64,000 bases of DNA from Sphingomonas immobilis (GCF_030580995.1 NZ_JAUQSZ010000011.1:62001-126000), one strand, 5' to 3'; positions 24,419 to 33,210 are shown, counted from the stretch's first letter. The notes: generated by a model not told the origin, from the sequence alone. Numbers and translations are program-made.

Positions 24419-24826
24419 ATGGCAGCAGAATCGGGACGGGCGTTTTTGCTCAAGGTGGGGAATGGCGCGGTGCCGGTGGTGTATTCCACGGTCGCGGGGC
24501 TGCGGACGACGCAGCTTTCGGTGAACGGGGAGATGGTGGCGATCACCTCCAAGGATTCGGGCGGGTGGCGCGAATTGCTGTCGGGCGCGGGGGTGCGATC
24601 GGTCAGCGTATCGGGGGCGGGGGTGTTCACCGGATCGGCGGCGGAGACGCGGCTGCGCGGCAATGCGCTGTCGGGCGCGATCGACGATTACCGGCTGAGC
24701 TTCGAGAGCGGCGAGACGATGACGGGGCGCTTCCTGGTGACGCGGCTCGATTATGCCGGGGATTTCAATGGGGAGCGCAGCTACACATTGAGCCTGGAGA
24801 GTTCCGGGCCGGTGGTGGCAGCATGA
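24419..24826 (+). CDS. Major tail tube protein (GTA g9 type, TP901-1-like)
   Basis: 135 residues: GRAFLLKVGNGAVPVVYSTV, then LSVNGEMVAITSKDSGGWRE and the GVFTGSAAE segment are typical of major tail proteins of this class, ending with the strand RSYTLSLESSG. It polymerises as hexameric rings into the tail. ATGA overlap with the next gene. Confidence 0.9.
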   Translation: MAAESGRAFLLKVGNGAVPVVYSTVAGLRTTQLSVNGEMVAITSKDSGGWRELLSGAGVRSVSVSGAGVFTGSAAETRLRGNALSGAIDDYRLSFESGETMTGRFLVTRLDYAGDFNGERSYTLSLESSGPVVAA

Positions 24827-25191
24827 GTCTCGGTGAGACCCTGCCCCACCCCAACCCCTCCCCTGAAGGGGAGGGGCTTTCCCGATTTGCCAATCCTGCG
24901 CGGGGCGAGGCTTCGCTGCGTGTCGCGGGGGAGACGATCGTGCTGCGGCCGAGCTTTGCAGCATTGTGTGCGGCGGAGGGCGAGATCGGGCCGCTGTTCG
25001 CGCTGGTCGACCGCGCGGCGGACGGGGCGCTGGGGCTGGGCGAGATGGTCGCCTTGTTCTGGTGGTGCGTGCGCGATCGGCCCGAGGGGCTGAGCCGCGA
25101 GGCGTTCGGCGAGGCGGTGGTGGCGGGCGGGCTCGCGGCGGCGACGCCGGTGCTGCGCGTGCTGCTCGGGCAGATTTTGAGCGGGCGGTGA
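24823..25191 (+). CDS. GTA gp10-family tail protein with a REP-encoded N-terminus
   Basis: 122 residues. The family part begins at about ANPARGEASLRVAG and continues LRPSFAALCAAEGEIGPLFALVDRA. The preceding ~20 residues (including PHPNPSPEGEG) are the translation of a REP palindrome identical in type to the one before the portal gene. The start overlaps the tail-tube stop, so the repeat lies inside the frame. Likely a tail-assembly factor. Confidence 0.87.
   Translation: MSLGETLPHPNPSPEGEGLSRFANPARGEASLRVAGETIVLRPSFAALCAAEGEIGPLFALVDRAADGALGLGEMVALFWWCVRDRPEGLSREAFGEAVVAGGLAAATPVLRVLLGQILSGR
24829..24876. repeat. REP-like unit inside the gp10 coding sequence
   Basis: TCTCGGTGAGAC, a C-rich stretch, then the palindrome CCCCTCCCCTGAAGGGGAGG, as in the right half of the doublet at 18876-18982. 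Read in frame, it adds an extra N-terminal peptide to the tail protein. Confidence 0.8.
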
Positions 25192-25532
25192 TGAGGGCGG
25201 CATCATTCCTCCCCGGCACGGGGAGGGGGACCGCGCCGCGAAGCGGCGTGGCGGAGGAGGCCTGCCGCGAGCGGACCGTCTGCGGAGAGCCCCCTCCACC
25301 ATTCGCTGAAGAAGCGAATAGTCCCCCTTCCCGTGCCGGGGAGGAATTTGCGGCGGCGGCAGTCCGTCTGGCGGGGCTGGCGGGCGTGGCGTTCGGGTGG
25401 TCGCCCGAGGCTTTCTGGGGCGCGACGCCGGCGGAGCTGGCCGCGCTCGTCGCGGTGGTGGCGGGGGAGCGGGCCGCTCCGCCCGATGCAGCAACCTTGC
25501 AGCATTTGATGGAGGCGTTTCCCGATGGATGA
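25191..25532 (+). CDS. Tail assembly chaperone (rcc01693-like, g10.1) with in-frame REP doublet
   Basis: 113 residues from ATG at 25191 (GTG at 25188 possible). The family region is only the C-terminal ~65 residues (FAAAAVRLAGLAGVAFGW, then WGATPAELAAL). The N-terminal ~47 residues derive from a 143-bp inverted-repeat element inserted in frame. It overlaps the tape-measure start by eight bases. Such chaperones coat the tape measure before tail assembly. Confidence 0.82.
   Translation: MRAASFLPGTGRGTAPRSGVAEEACRERTVCGEPPPPFAEEANSPPSRAGEEFAAAAVRLAGLAGVAFGWSPEAFWGATPAELAALVAVVAGERAAPPDAATLQHLMEAFPDG
25205..25347. repeat. REP doublet captured as coding sequence of the tail chaperone
   Basis: The left arm 25205-25231 and right arm 25321-25347 are near-perfect reverse complements (core CTCCCCGGCACGGGGAGGGG). 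Between them lie two smaller inverted segments (CCGCGCCGCGAAGCGGCG and ATTCGCTGAAGAAGCGAAT). The frame is open through the whole element. Confidence 0.85.
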
Positions 25533-26088
25533 GGAGATCGAGCGGCTGGTGATCAGCGTGCGCGCCGATACGGCGGGGTTCGCGCGTGACGTGGCCGACA
25601 TGCGCGCGAGCCTGGACGGGCCGTTGGCGGCGGGCGCCGACCGGGCGGGGGCGGCGATCGAGAATGCGCTGGTGCGCGCGGCCAAGACCGGGAGCCTGGG
25701 GTTCGAGGATCTGCGCAAGGTGGCGCTGTCGGTGCTGGGCGATATCGCGAGCGCGGCGATCCGGGGCGGGATCGATGCGATCCTCGGCGGCGGGGGCGGG
25801 TCCGGGGGCGGGTTGCTGTCGGCGCTCGGCGGGCTGTTCGGCGCGCCGGGGCGGGCGACGGGCGGGCCGGTCTCGCCGATGCGGCCTTACTGGGTGGGCG
25901 AGCGCGGGCCGGAGCTGTTCGTGCCGACCGCGAGCGGGAGCGTGATGGCGGCGGGCGGCTCGGGCGGCGCGCGCGAGGTGCGGGTGGCGATTACGGTGAA
26001 TGCGGCGAGCGGCGAGGGCGGGGCCGCGCTCGCGGCGTCGAGCCGGCAGGTGGCGCGGGCGGTGAAGGCGGCGTTGGGGCAAGGATGA
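25525..26088 (+). CDS. Short tail tape-measure protein (GTA g11 type)
   Basis: 187 residues. An N-terminal helix (VISVRADTAGFARDVADM) and a Gly-rich hydrophobic centre with LGGLFGAPGRATGGPVSPMRPYWVGERGPELFVP, a hallmark of tape-measure C-termini. The size suits the short tails of GTAs, since length sets tail length. Confidence 0.85.
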   Translation: MDEEIERLVISVRADTAGFARDVADMRASLDGPLAAGADRAGAAIENALVRAAKTGSLGFEDLRKVALSVLGDIASAAIRGGIDAILGGGGGSGGGLLSALGGLFGAPGRATGGPVSPMRPYWVGERGPELFVPTASGSVMAAGGSGGAREVRVAITVNAASGEGGAALAASSRQVARAVKAALGQG

Positions 26089-26110
26089 ACTACGCTCAGC
26101 CGACAAGACC

Positions 26111-26719
26111 CTAATCGACTACAAAGTCGAAGCGCGCGACGGTCCTCCCCGCGCCGACGCAATCAGCACGTCTCTGATCGGCGGCACGTTCCGGCGGTGT
26201 TTGCGGTGCCGGGGTGCGAGGGGGTGCCGTCCGAGGTGCGGGGTATATCGTCATGCCGTGCAGCAGCTTCAAATCGGGCGGCGGCGCATCGCAGACCCGC
26301 GAAATCGAGCTCAGAGCAGCGCGCGGATCGCGACGCGCCGCCGCCGCGCTGGGGATCTTGTCAAACAGACCGTGTTCCTTAAGCCAGACGGTCGCTTTGA
26401 GATGCGCCGCCTCAGCCTGCATCTCGTGATAGGTGCGAAAATACGTGCGGCCCAGCCGGTCATTGAAGCGCAAGGCGGTCGTGAGCGTGGGCTGTTTGCG
26501 AGTTCCAAGCACCGCACAGCGCATTTGCCGCAAGGTCGCGCTTTTCTGTCCGACAAAGACGCGCCAGACAAAGGGCCGCTCATCGTGGGCGATCCGCACG
26601 TGTTGGAAGCCACAGGCGGTCATCGCCTGTGCAAGCTCTTGTAGTCGCTTTGCGTCGCCCGGAATGGGAGGCAGATCCGACTGTGACGCGAGCGCGGCGG
26701 CGATGATCAGGACGAGCAT
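26111..26719 (-). CDS. Minus-strand exported protein within the GTA cluster
   Basis: 202 residues from ATG at 26719, with a short signal peptide (MLVLIIAAALASQS). The mature part has paired Cys (TACGF, MRCAV, RVCDA, ADCVG) and a Pro-rich stretch near the end. I recognise no family. It interrupts the GTA order between tape measure and distal-tail genes, and its promoter must lie in the 26720-26786 gap. Lower GC than the flanking genes. Confidence 0.6.
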   Translation of the reverse strand: MLVLIIAAALASQSDLPPIPGDAKRLQELAQAMTACGFQHVRIAHDERPFVWRVFVGQKSATLRQMRCAVLGTRKQPTLTTALRFNDRLGRTYFRTYHEMQAEAAHLKATVWLKEHGLFDKIPSAAAARRDPRAALSSISRVCDAPPPDLKLLHGMTIYPAPRTAPPRTPAPQTPPERAADQRRADCVGAGRTVARFDFVVD

Positions 26720-26786
26720 GGGTACAGTGTCGCACCGTACATGTGCATCGGCAAGCTGATCCAAAGTCAAATTGGGAGGAAGCCGC

Positions 26787-29042
26787 ATGGCATTCTGGCT
26801 GGCATCGCAGCGGACGGTGCAATCCGAAGGCGTGATCTCGCGGTTCGATCCGCGGTTCTGGACGGTGAATTTTCCGCGGCCGATGATGGCGGCGGTCACC
26901 ACTATCGCGGCGGATGCGTTGCGGGTGGATGCGGTGTTCTATCGTCGGGACGATCTTGCGGGGGTGATCTGGGAGGCGGAGGACGGGCACGATCATCCGC
27001 TGCTGAAGTACGAGACGCGCCGGGATTTTCGCGGGTGCCGGCTGGCGTTCCGGTGGCGGTCCGGCGGGGTGATCGCGCTCGATGCGGTCAACGGCCCGGT
27101 GCTGACGATCGAGGGGCGCGATGCGGCGGGCGATCCCCGCGCGTGGTTCGTGCGGTTGTGGAATTATGCGGTCGGGGTGCCCGACGATGCTGCGGTTGTG
27201 GTGGATTTTGCTGCGGTCAACGGCGGCTTCCTGTTGCCGGGCGAGGCGGACCCGGTGTGGGCGGGGGATGTCGACCGGATGTTCCTGTCGATCGTGCCGC
27301 CGGGCTATGACGGGAGCGACGCGGCGCTTCCCGCTGCGACCGAGGGGTGGGTCGAGATCAGCGAGATCGCCTGCGAGGGATCGGGCGCGGTGCTGGCGAT
27401 CGGCGACGTGGTGGTGCCGGAGCATGGGTTGTGCATCGCGAGCGGCTATGACGACAGCTATCACCTGACGCCGGCGCGGGTGCTGCGGAACGCGCTGCAG
27501 CTCGGCTATCGCGGGGCGATCACGCACTATCTCGGGATGAGCCATTATTTCCGGCTCGGCGCGGACGGGTCGGCGAGCCTGGACGGCGGGGCGCTGAATG
27601 TGGCGGCGGCGGCGTGGCAGCGCGACTTTGCTGCGCGCTGTGCTGCGCTGGGGTATGACGTGATCTGGTCGCTCAGTTACGAGCTGTTCGACGCGCATTG
27701 CCCGGCGGGGTGGAAGCAGCGGGCCTGGGACGGGTCGCCCGCGCTGACGGGGTGGGAGCCGCCCTCGGCGTTGCTGTCGCCGGCGCATGCGGGGGCGATG
27801 GCCTATCTGCGGGCGGTGGCTGCGGAGGTGATCGCGATCGCGGTGGCGGCGGGGCTTTCGCCGAAGTTCCAGGTCGGGGAGCCGTGGTGGTGGGTGATGC
27901 CCGATGGAAGGCCGTGCCTGTATGACGATGCGGCGCGGGCTGTGCTCGATCCGGTCGAGATCGCCGATGTGCGCGGGAGCCTGAGCGCGCCGCAGAAGGC
28001 TTTGCTCGATGCGGCGGGGGCGGTGCTGGCGGCGTCGACGGCGGCACTGGTGGCGAGCCTGCCTGCGGCGTGCGAGACGCATCTGCTGGCGTATCTGCCG
28101 GGGGTGCAGGACGAGATCGCGCGGGCGAATCTGCCGCTCGGGTGGGCGGCGCCCGCGTTCGATGTGCTGCAGCTCGAGGATTATGATTACGTCGTCGCGG
28201 GCAATGCCGCGGCGACCGCGCGGAGCGTCGCGGCGGCGCAGGCGCGGCTGGGCTACGCGACCGGGGCGACCGATTATTTCTCGGGCTTCGTGCTGCGGCC
28301 TGACCAGTTCGCCGACTGGCGTGAGATCGATGCGGCGGCGGAGGCGGCGCGGGCGCGGGGCGTGCGGCACGCCTTCGTCTGGGCGCTGCCGCAGGTGATG
28401 CGCGACGGGTTCGTACATTTTCAGGAGGAGGAGGCGGACGTGCAGCCATTCGACGACGTGCTGTTCCCGGTCGCGCTGGGACGCGAGGCGGAGGTCGCGC
28501 CGGAATATTCCACCGCGATCGTGACGAGCGCAGGCGGGCACGAGGCGCGCAATGCGAGCTGGGCGGCGGCGCGGACACGCTATGACGTCGGGCCGGGGGT
28601 GCGGTCCGAGGCGGATATCCAGGCGCTGCTGGCGTTCTTTCGCGCAAGGATGGGGCCGGCGCGGGGCTTCCGGTTGCGCGATCCGTTCGACTGGTCGTCA
28701 GGCGCGGGGACGGCGCTGGATCAGCGGATCGGGGTTGGGGACGGGGTGAATACGCGCTTCGCTCTGGTCAAGGCGTACGGGGAGGCGGTGCGGCGGATCA
28801 CGCGGCCGGTTTCCGGGAGCGTGAAGGTGGCCGTGGACGGGGTGGAGACCTCGGCGTTTTCGGTGGTGGCGGGCGGGTTCGTCGAGCTGGATGCGGCGCC
28901 GGGCGACGGGGCGGTGGTGACGGCGGGCTATCTGTTCGACGTCGCGGTGCGCTTCGCCGAGGACCGGCTGAGCGTGACGCGCGCGACGTTTCTCGCGGGG
29001 GCTGCGGCGAGCGTGCCTCTCGTGGAGGTGCGGGAGGGGTAG
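26787..29042 (+). CDS. Distal tail protein: large N-terminal TIM-barrel-like part fused to DUF2460 (GTA g12 type)
   Basis: 751 residues from ATG at 26787 behind GGGAGGA. The C-terminal ~210 residues are DUF2460/TIGR02217 (PEYSTAIVTSAGGHEARNAS, FFRARMGPARGFRLRDPFDW), all that RcGTA g12 contains. The N-terminal ~540 residues resemble a glycosidase-like barrel (SYELFDAHCPAGWKQRAWDG, PKFQVGEPWWW, QLEDYDYV) as in non-contractile tail-sheath proteins. It links the tail tube to the baseplate and may handle surface glycans; the latter is inference. Confidence 0.85.
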   Translation: MAFWLASQRTVQSEGVISRFDPRFWTVNFPRPMMAAVTTIAADALRVDAVFYRRDDLAGVIWEAEDGHDHPLLKYETRRDFRGCRLAFRWRSGGVIALDAVNGPVLTIEGRDAAGDPRAWFVRLWNYAVGVPDDAAVVVDFAAVNGGFLLPGEADPVWAGDVDRMFLSIVPPGYDGSDAALPAATEGWVEISEIACEGSGAVLAIGDVVVPEHGLCIASGYDDSYHLTPARVLRNALQLGYRGAITHYLGMSHYFRLGADGSASLDGGALNVAAAAWQRDFAARCAALGYDVIWSLSYELFDAHCPAGWKQRAWDGSPALTGWEPPSALLSPAHAGAMAYLRAVAAEVIAIAVAAGLSPKFQVGEPWWWVMPDGRPCLYDDAARAVLDPVEIADVRGSLSAPQKALLDAAGAVLAASTAALVASLPAACETHLLAYLPGVQDEIARANLPLGWAAPAFDVLQLEDYDYVVAGNAAATARSVAAAQARLGYATGATDYFSGFVLRPDQFADWREIDAAAEAARARGVRHAFVWALPQVMRDGFVHFQEEEADVQPFDDVLFPVALGREAEVAPEYSTAIVTSAGGHEARNASWAAARTRYDVGPGVRSEADIQALLAFFRARMGPARGFRLRDPFDWSSGAGTALDQRIGVGDGVNTRFALVKAYGEAVRRITRPVSGSVKVAVDGVETSAFSVVAGGFVELDAAPGDGAVVTAGYLFDVAVRFAEDRLSVTRATFLAGAAASVPLVEVREG

Positions 29043-29049
29043 GCTTTCG

Positions 29050-29200
29050 CACTTCACCCCTCCCGCCTTCGCGGGAGGGGCGGGGGAGGGTCTTCTTCTT
29101 TCGACGGCGGACCAAAAGAAGACCCTCACCGGCTCCGACTAGGGCCGCGTGAAGAACGCGACCCAAGTCTGCGCTGCCTCTCCCGCGAAAGCGGGAGAGG
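29050..29200. repeat. REP-like doublet before the hub gene
   Basis: CCCTCCCGCCTTCGCGGGAGG near 29057 and CTCTCCCGCGAAAGCGGGAGAG near 29178 are each palindromic, and GGGTCTTCTTC faces GAAGACCC between them. It occupies almost all of the gap between the g12 and g13 genes without entering either frame. Confidence 0.75.
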
Positions 29201-29224
29201 ATTTGAGAGAGCGGGAGACATCTC

Positions 29225-30031
29225 ATGACATTCCTCGAAGGCACGCTCACCACGATCGCCTTGTGCTGGCGGATCGAGCGGCGGGATGGGGTGGCGATCG
29301 GGCTGACGGCGCATGACCGCGACCTCGTCGTCGACGGGCTGGTGCATCGCGCCGCGCCGGGGATGACGCCCTCGGCGATCAAGCGCGGCGAGGGGCTCGA
29401 GGCCGACACGATGGACGTGACGGGGGCGCTGACCAGTGCGGCGATCAGCGAACGCGATCTGCTGGCGGGGCGGTGGGACGGGGCGCGGGTGATGCTGTTC
29501 GCGGTGGACTGGACGGGGGCGGATGCGTCGCGCGTCGATCTCGGCGAGGGGGCGATCGGGGCGGTCGAGACGAAGGACGGCGGCTTCACCGCCGAACTGC
29601 GCGGGGCGAGCGGCGTGCTGGAGCGGGCGATGGTGGAGGAGACCTCCGCCGAATGCCGCGCGGAGCTGGGCGACAAGAGGTGCCGCGTGGCGATGGCGGG
29701 GCGGCGGCGGTTCGCGCGCGTGGTGGCGGCGGAGGATACGGTGATGACGCTCGATGCCGCCGCGGCGGCGGATGTCTATGGCGGCGGGCTGCTGCGCTGG
29801 ATCGGGGGCGGGAACGGCGGGCTGGAGAGCGCGGTCGCCGCCTCGGCGGGAGAGACAGTGACGTTGCGAGGCGCGCCGGTTTTCGATCCGGTGGGGGCGC
29901 TCGTCGAGGTGATCGAGGGGTGCGACAAAAGGCTGGCGACGTGCGCGGGGCGGTTCGGGAACGCGGCGAACTTTCGCGGCGAGCCGTATCTGCCGGGGAT
30001 CGACCTGCTGACGCGGTATCCGGGGGCGTGA
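29225..30031 (+). CDS. Hub protein, DUF2163/TIGR02218 (GTA g13 type)
   Basis: 268 residues. The family signature at the C-terminus is complete: GCDKRLATCAGRFGNAANF, then RGEPYLPG. Four Cys (about residues 143, 149, 236 and 243, in ECRAELGDKRC and CDKRLATC) match the ligand set proposed to hold an iron-sulfur cluster in RcGTA hub protein. The stop overlaps the next ATG by one base. Confidence 0.92.
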   Translation: MTFLEGTLTTIALCWRIERRDGVAIGLTAHDRDLVVDGLVHRAAPGMTPSAIKRGEGLEADTMDVTGALTSAAISERDLLAGRWDGARVMLFAVDWTGADASRVDLGEGAIGAVETKDGGFTAELRGASGVLERAMVEETSAECRAELGDKRCRVAMAGRRRFARVVAAEDTVMTLDAAAAADVYGGGLLRWIGGGNGGLESAVAASAGETVTLRGAPVFDPVGALVEVIEGCDKRLATCAGRFGNAANFRGEPYLPGIDLLTRYPGA

Positions 30032-30531
30032 TGAAGAGGGTGATCCCCAGCGAAGGCTGGGGCCCAGTCTCGAAGGTCGAGCCAACGGCGCGCAGCATCA
30101 GCCAAGAGGCGTCTCCCGACTGGGCCCCAGCCTTCGCTGGGGATCAGCGAGGGCAGCGCGCTGTCGCGGCGGCGCGGGGGGCGGTGGGGGCGCGGTTCCG
30201 GTTTCAGGGGCGCGACCCCGCGTTCGGGCTCGATTGCGTGGGGCTGGCGGGGCTGGCGATGCGGGCGGCGGGGTGTCGGGCCGCGATACCCGACGGATAT
30301 GCGCTGCGTGGGGGCGATCCGGCGGTGGCGATCGATGCGACCGGGTTGATGCGCGTGGCCGCGCCTGTGCCTGGCGACCTGCTGTTGTTCATGGCGGGGG
30401 CGGGGCAGTTCCATCTCGCGGTGATGGTGCCGGGCGGGATCGTCCATGCCGATGCGATGCTGCGGCGGGTGGTCGAGCGGCCGGGCGATGCGCCGTGGCC
30501 GCTGGTCGCGGCGTGGCGTTGGGAGGATTAA
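30031..30531 (+). CDS. NlpC/P60 peptidase (GTA g14 type) with REP-encoded N-terminus
   Basis: 166 residues. The catalytic Cys is in FGLDCVGLAG and the His in QFHLAVMV, as in NlpC/P60 cell-wall peptidases that let the particle cross peptidoglycan. The first ~38 residues come from a perfect inverted repeat at 30041-30146 read in frame; the family normally starts near the AAARGAVGARFRFQGRDP segment. Confidence 0.9.
   Translation: MKRVIPSEGWGPVSKVEPTARSISQEASPDWAPAFAGDQRGQRAVAAARGAVGARFRFQGRDPAFGLDCVGLAGLAMRAAGCRAAIPDGYALRGGDPAVAIDATGLMRVAAPVPGDLLLFMAGAGQFHLAVMVPGGIVHADAMLRRVVERPGDAPWPLVAAWRWED
30041..30146. repeat. Perfect 29-bp inverted repeat inside the NlpC/P60 gene
   Basis: Arms 30041-30069 and 30118-30146 are exact reverse complements (core CCCCAGCGAAGGCTGGGG). 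The unit starts 10 bases after the start codon and keeps the frame open. Confidence 0.9.
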
Positions 30532-30533
30532 TC

Positions 30534-32705
30534 ATGGCGACTTTGGTGCTGACGACGATCGGCGGGCTGTTCGGGCCGGTCGGCGCGGCGATCGGCGCGA
30601 TCGCGGGGCAGGCGATCGACCGCGACGTGCTGTTCAAGCCGCCCGGCCGGCAGGGGCCGCGCCTCACCGAGCTCGCGGTGCAGGTCTCGTCCTACGGCAC
30701 GCCGATCCAGAAGGTGTTCGGGACGATGCGCGTGGCGGGCTGCGTGATCTGGTCGACCGACCTGATCGAGAGCCGCGACACGCAGAGCACGGGCAAGGGC
30801 CAGCCGACGCTGACGAGCTACAGCTATGCGGCGAGCTTCGCGGTGGCGCTGTCGGGGCGGCCGGTTTCGGGTGTCGGGCGGATCTGGGCGGACGGGAAGC
30901 TGCTGCGCGGGGCTGCGGGCGACTTCAAGGTGTCGTGCGTGTTCCGGCTGCATCAGGGCGGCGAGGATCAGGCGGCGGACCCGTTGATCGCTTCGGCGGA
31001 AGGGGCGGGGCTGGCACCGGCGCACCGCGGATTGGCCTATGCGGTGTTCGAGACTCTGCAGCTCGCGGATTACGGCAACCGCATCCCCTCGCTGACGTTC
31101 GAGGTGATCGGCGATGCCGGCCCGGTGGCGGCGGGGGCGATCGCGGACGAGCTTTCGGGCGGGGCGATCGACGGGGCGGATGCGGCGCTGCCGTTGCCGG
31201 GCTTCGCGGCTTACGGCGACAGCGTGCGGGCGGTGGCGGAGACGCTGGGGCAGGCGGCGGGGGCGTGGTTCGTGCCCGTCGGCGGTGGCCTCGCGATGCG
31301 GGCGACGGCGGCGGCGGAGCGCGAGATCGCCGACGACGGCGTGGCGGAGGGGGCGGACCACGGCGCGCGCGGACGGCGGAGTGCCGCGGCGATCGAGACG
31401 GTGCCGCATGCGCTCTCGCTCTCGTATTACGATCCGGCGCGCGATTATCAGACGGGCGTGCAGCGCGCGCGGCGGCCGGGGGCGGGCACACGCGAGACGC
31501 GGATCGAGATGCCCGCCGTGCTGGGTGCCGATGCGGCCAAGGCGATGGCGGAGGGGGCGCTGGCGCGGGCCGAAGCGGCGCGCGAGCGGCGGACGGTGAC
31601 GCTCGGCTGGGATGCGCTGGGCGTGTCGCCCGGCGCATGCGTGACGATCGCGGGGGTGCGCGGGACGTGGCGGGTGAGCGGCTGGAGCCTGGAGAAGATG
31701 GTGCTGTCGCTGGAGTGCGTGCGGTTGCCGGTGTCCTCGCCGGCCTTGCCCGCCAGCCCCGGACGGGTGGTGAGCGCGCCCGACCGGCTGGCGGGGGCGA
31801 CGATCCTGCATGCCTTCGAGATCCCGCCGCTGGGCGACGAGACGCTGGCGGCACCGCGGCTGACGGTGGCGGCGGCGGGGACCGCGCCGGGGTGGCGGCG
31901 CGCGGCCTTGTTATACAGTGTGGACGATGGCGAGCGCTGGGTCGCGGCGGGAGCGACGGCGGCTCCGGCGGTGATCGGTACGATCGTGTCGCTGCCGATC
32001 GCGACGGGGGCGGCGCTGATCGACCGGCGATCCGTGGTCGAGGTGGAGCTGGCGCATGCGGGCATGGCGCTGTCGGGGGCGGATGGGCGGGCGCTCGACA
32101 TGGGCGCGAATGTCGCGCTGCTGGGCGAGGAGCTGATCCAGTTCGGTGCGGCCACGCAGGTGGCCGCGCGGCGCTGGCGGCTGTCGACGCTGTGGCGCGG
32201 GCGGCGCGGCACCGAGGGCGCGATCGGCACGCAGGCGGTGGGCGACCGCTTCGTCCTGCTGTCGGCCGATGCGAGCGTGGCGATCGACCTGCCGCTCTCC
32301 GCCCTCGGCCGGGCGGTGCGGGTAATCGCATCGGGCATCGGCGATACCGGCGGGCCGGTGAGCGTGACGGCGGGGATGACGGGCCTGTCGGTGCTGCCGC
32401 CCGCGCCGGTGGGCCTGCGCGCAGTCGAGCTGGGCGGGGGCGACGTGTTTCTGCGCTGGACGCGGCGGAGCCGGGCGGGGTGGCGCTGGATCGACGGGGT
32501 CGATGCGCCGCTCGCCGAGGAGCGCGAGGCGTACCGGCTGACGATCGAGTCCGGCGGCGTGGCGCGGATCGTCGAGACGAGCGCGCCCGAATGGACCGTG
32601 ACGGCGGCCGAGCGCGGGACGGGGTTGCGTGTCACCGTCCGCCAGACCGGCGCGGCGGGCGAATCGCCGGCGGCGGAGATCAACATAGGCCATTGGGAGG
32701 GTTGA
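30534..32705 (+). CDS. Tail-tip / receptor-binding hub protein (GTA g15 type)
   Basis: 723 residues. The start GGLFGPVGAAIGAIAGQAID then VQVSSYGTPIQKVFGTMRV is typical of GTA gp15 and phage gpJ-like tail-tip proteins; a middle domain and a C-terminal fibronectin-like region (WTVTAAERGTGLRVTVRQTG) follow. RcGTA gp15 is about 1,300 residues and includes a TIM-barrel-like part; here that portion is absent and a barrel-like region is instead fused to g12. Confidence 0.9.
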   Translation: MATLVLTTIGGLFGPVGAAIGAIAGQAIDRDVLFKPPGRQGPRLTELAVQVSSYGTPIQKVFGTMRVAGCVIWSTDLIESRDTQSTGKGQPTLTSYSYAASFAVALSGRPVSGVGRIWADGKLLRGAAGDFKVSCVFRLHQGGEDQAADPLIASAEGAGLAPAHRGLAYAVFETLQLADYGNRIPSLTFEVIGDAGPVAAGAIADELSGGAIDGADAALPLPGFAAYGDSVRAVAETLGQAAGAWFVPVGGGLAMRATAAAEREIADDGVAEGADHGARGRRSAAAIETVPHALSLSYYDPARDYQTGVQRARRPGAGTRETRIEMPAVLGADAAKAMAEGALARAEAARERRTVTLGWDALGVSPGACVTIAGVRGTWRVSGWSLEKMVLSLECVRLPVSSPALPASPGRVVSAPDRLAGATILHAFEIPPLGDETLAAPRLTVAAAGTAPGWRRAALLYSVDDGERWVAAGATAAPAVIGTIVSLPIATGAALIDRRSVVEVELAHAGMALSGADGRALDMGANVALLGEELIQFGAATQVAARRWRLSTLWRGRRGTEGAIGTQAVGDRFVLLSADASVAIDLPLSALGRAVRVIASGIGDTGGPVSVTAGMTGLSVLPPAPVGLRAVELGGGDVFLRWTRRSRAGWRWIDGVDAPLAEEREAYRLTIESGGVARIVETSAPEWTVTAAERGTGLRVTVRQTGAAGESPAAEINIGHWEG

Positions 32706-32706
32706 G

Positions 32707-33210
32707 ATGAGCGACGACACCACGAATCGCCTGAAGCTGCCGTTGCTGAGCGCGGGGCAGGCGCAGAAGGAACTGACGCATAACGAGGCGCTGACGCTGA
32801 TCGACATGACGGTTCAGCCCGTGGTGATGGCGGTGGAGGTGAACACGCCGCCGCCTGCGCCGGTGGCGGGGCAATGCTGGATCGTGGGCGCTGCGCCGGC
32901 GGGAGCGTGGAGCGGGCAGGCGAACGCGCTGGCGGGATGGACGGCGGGGGGCTGGCGATTCGTCGCGCCGCCCGAGGGGTGCGCGGTATGGAGCGTGGCC
33001 GACGGCGCGGCGGCGCGGTTTCTGGACGGCGGCTGGTCGACCGGGGTGATCCGCGGCGCGCGCGTCGAGATCGACGGTACGAAGGTGATCGGCGCGCGGC
33101 TGGCGGCGATCGCCGGGCCGGCGGGCGGCGCGACCGTCGATGCGGAGGCGCGCACGGCGATCGGCGCGATCCTCGCTGCATTGCGGGAGCACGGCCTGAT
33201 CGCCGCCTAG
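32707..33210 (+). CDS. DUF2793 protein, end of the GTA cluster
   Basis: 167 residues: RLKLPLLSAGQAQKELTHNE and ALTLIDMTVQP are the DUF2793 signature, followed by Trp/Gly-rich beta repeats (GGWRFVAPPEG). It starts one base after the g15 stop. This family closes GTA or prophage tail modules and is thought to form part of the fibre or spike. Confidence 0.9.
   Translation: MSDDTTNRLKLPLLSAGQAQKELTHNEALTLIDMTVQPVVMAVEVNTPPPAPVAGQCWIVGAAPAGAWSGQANALAGWTAGGWRFVAPPEGCAVWSVADGAAARFLDGGWSTGVIRGARVEIDGTKVIGARLAAIAGPAGGATVDAEARTAIGAILAALREHGLIAA

Noticed and set aside
30446..32710. 754-residue open frame overlapping the gp15 gene
   Set aside because: It is low in complexity (Gly/Arg/Ala), shares the strand of gp15 in another frame and has no homologous pattern; composition artefact.
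15763..33210. Ordinary active prophage
   Set aside because: No integrase, repressor, replication or lysis genes; gene order, a short tape measure and gp10-gp15 families fit a GTA-type cluster.
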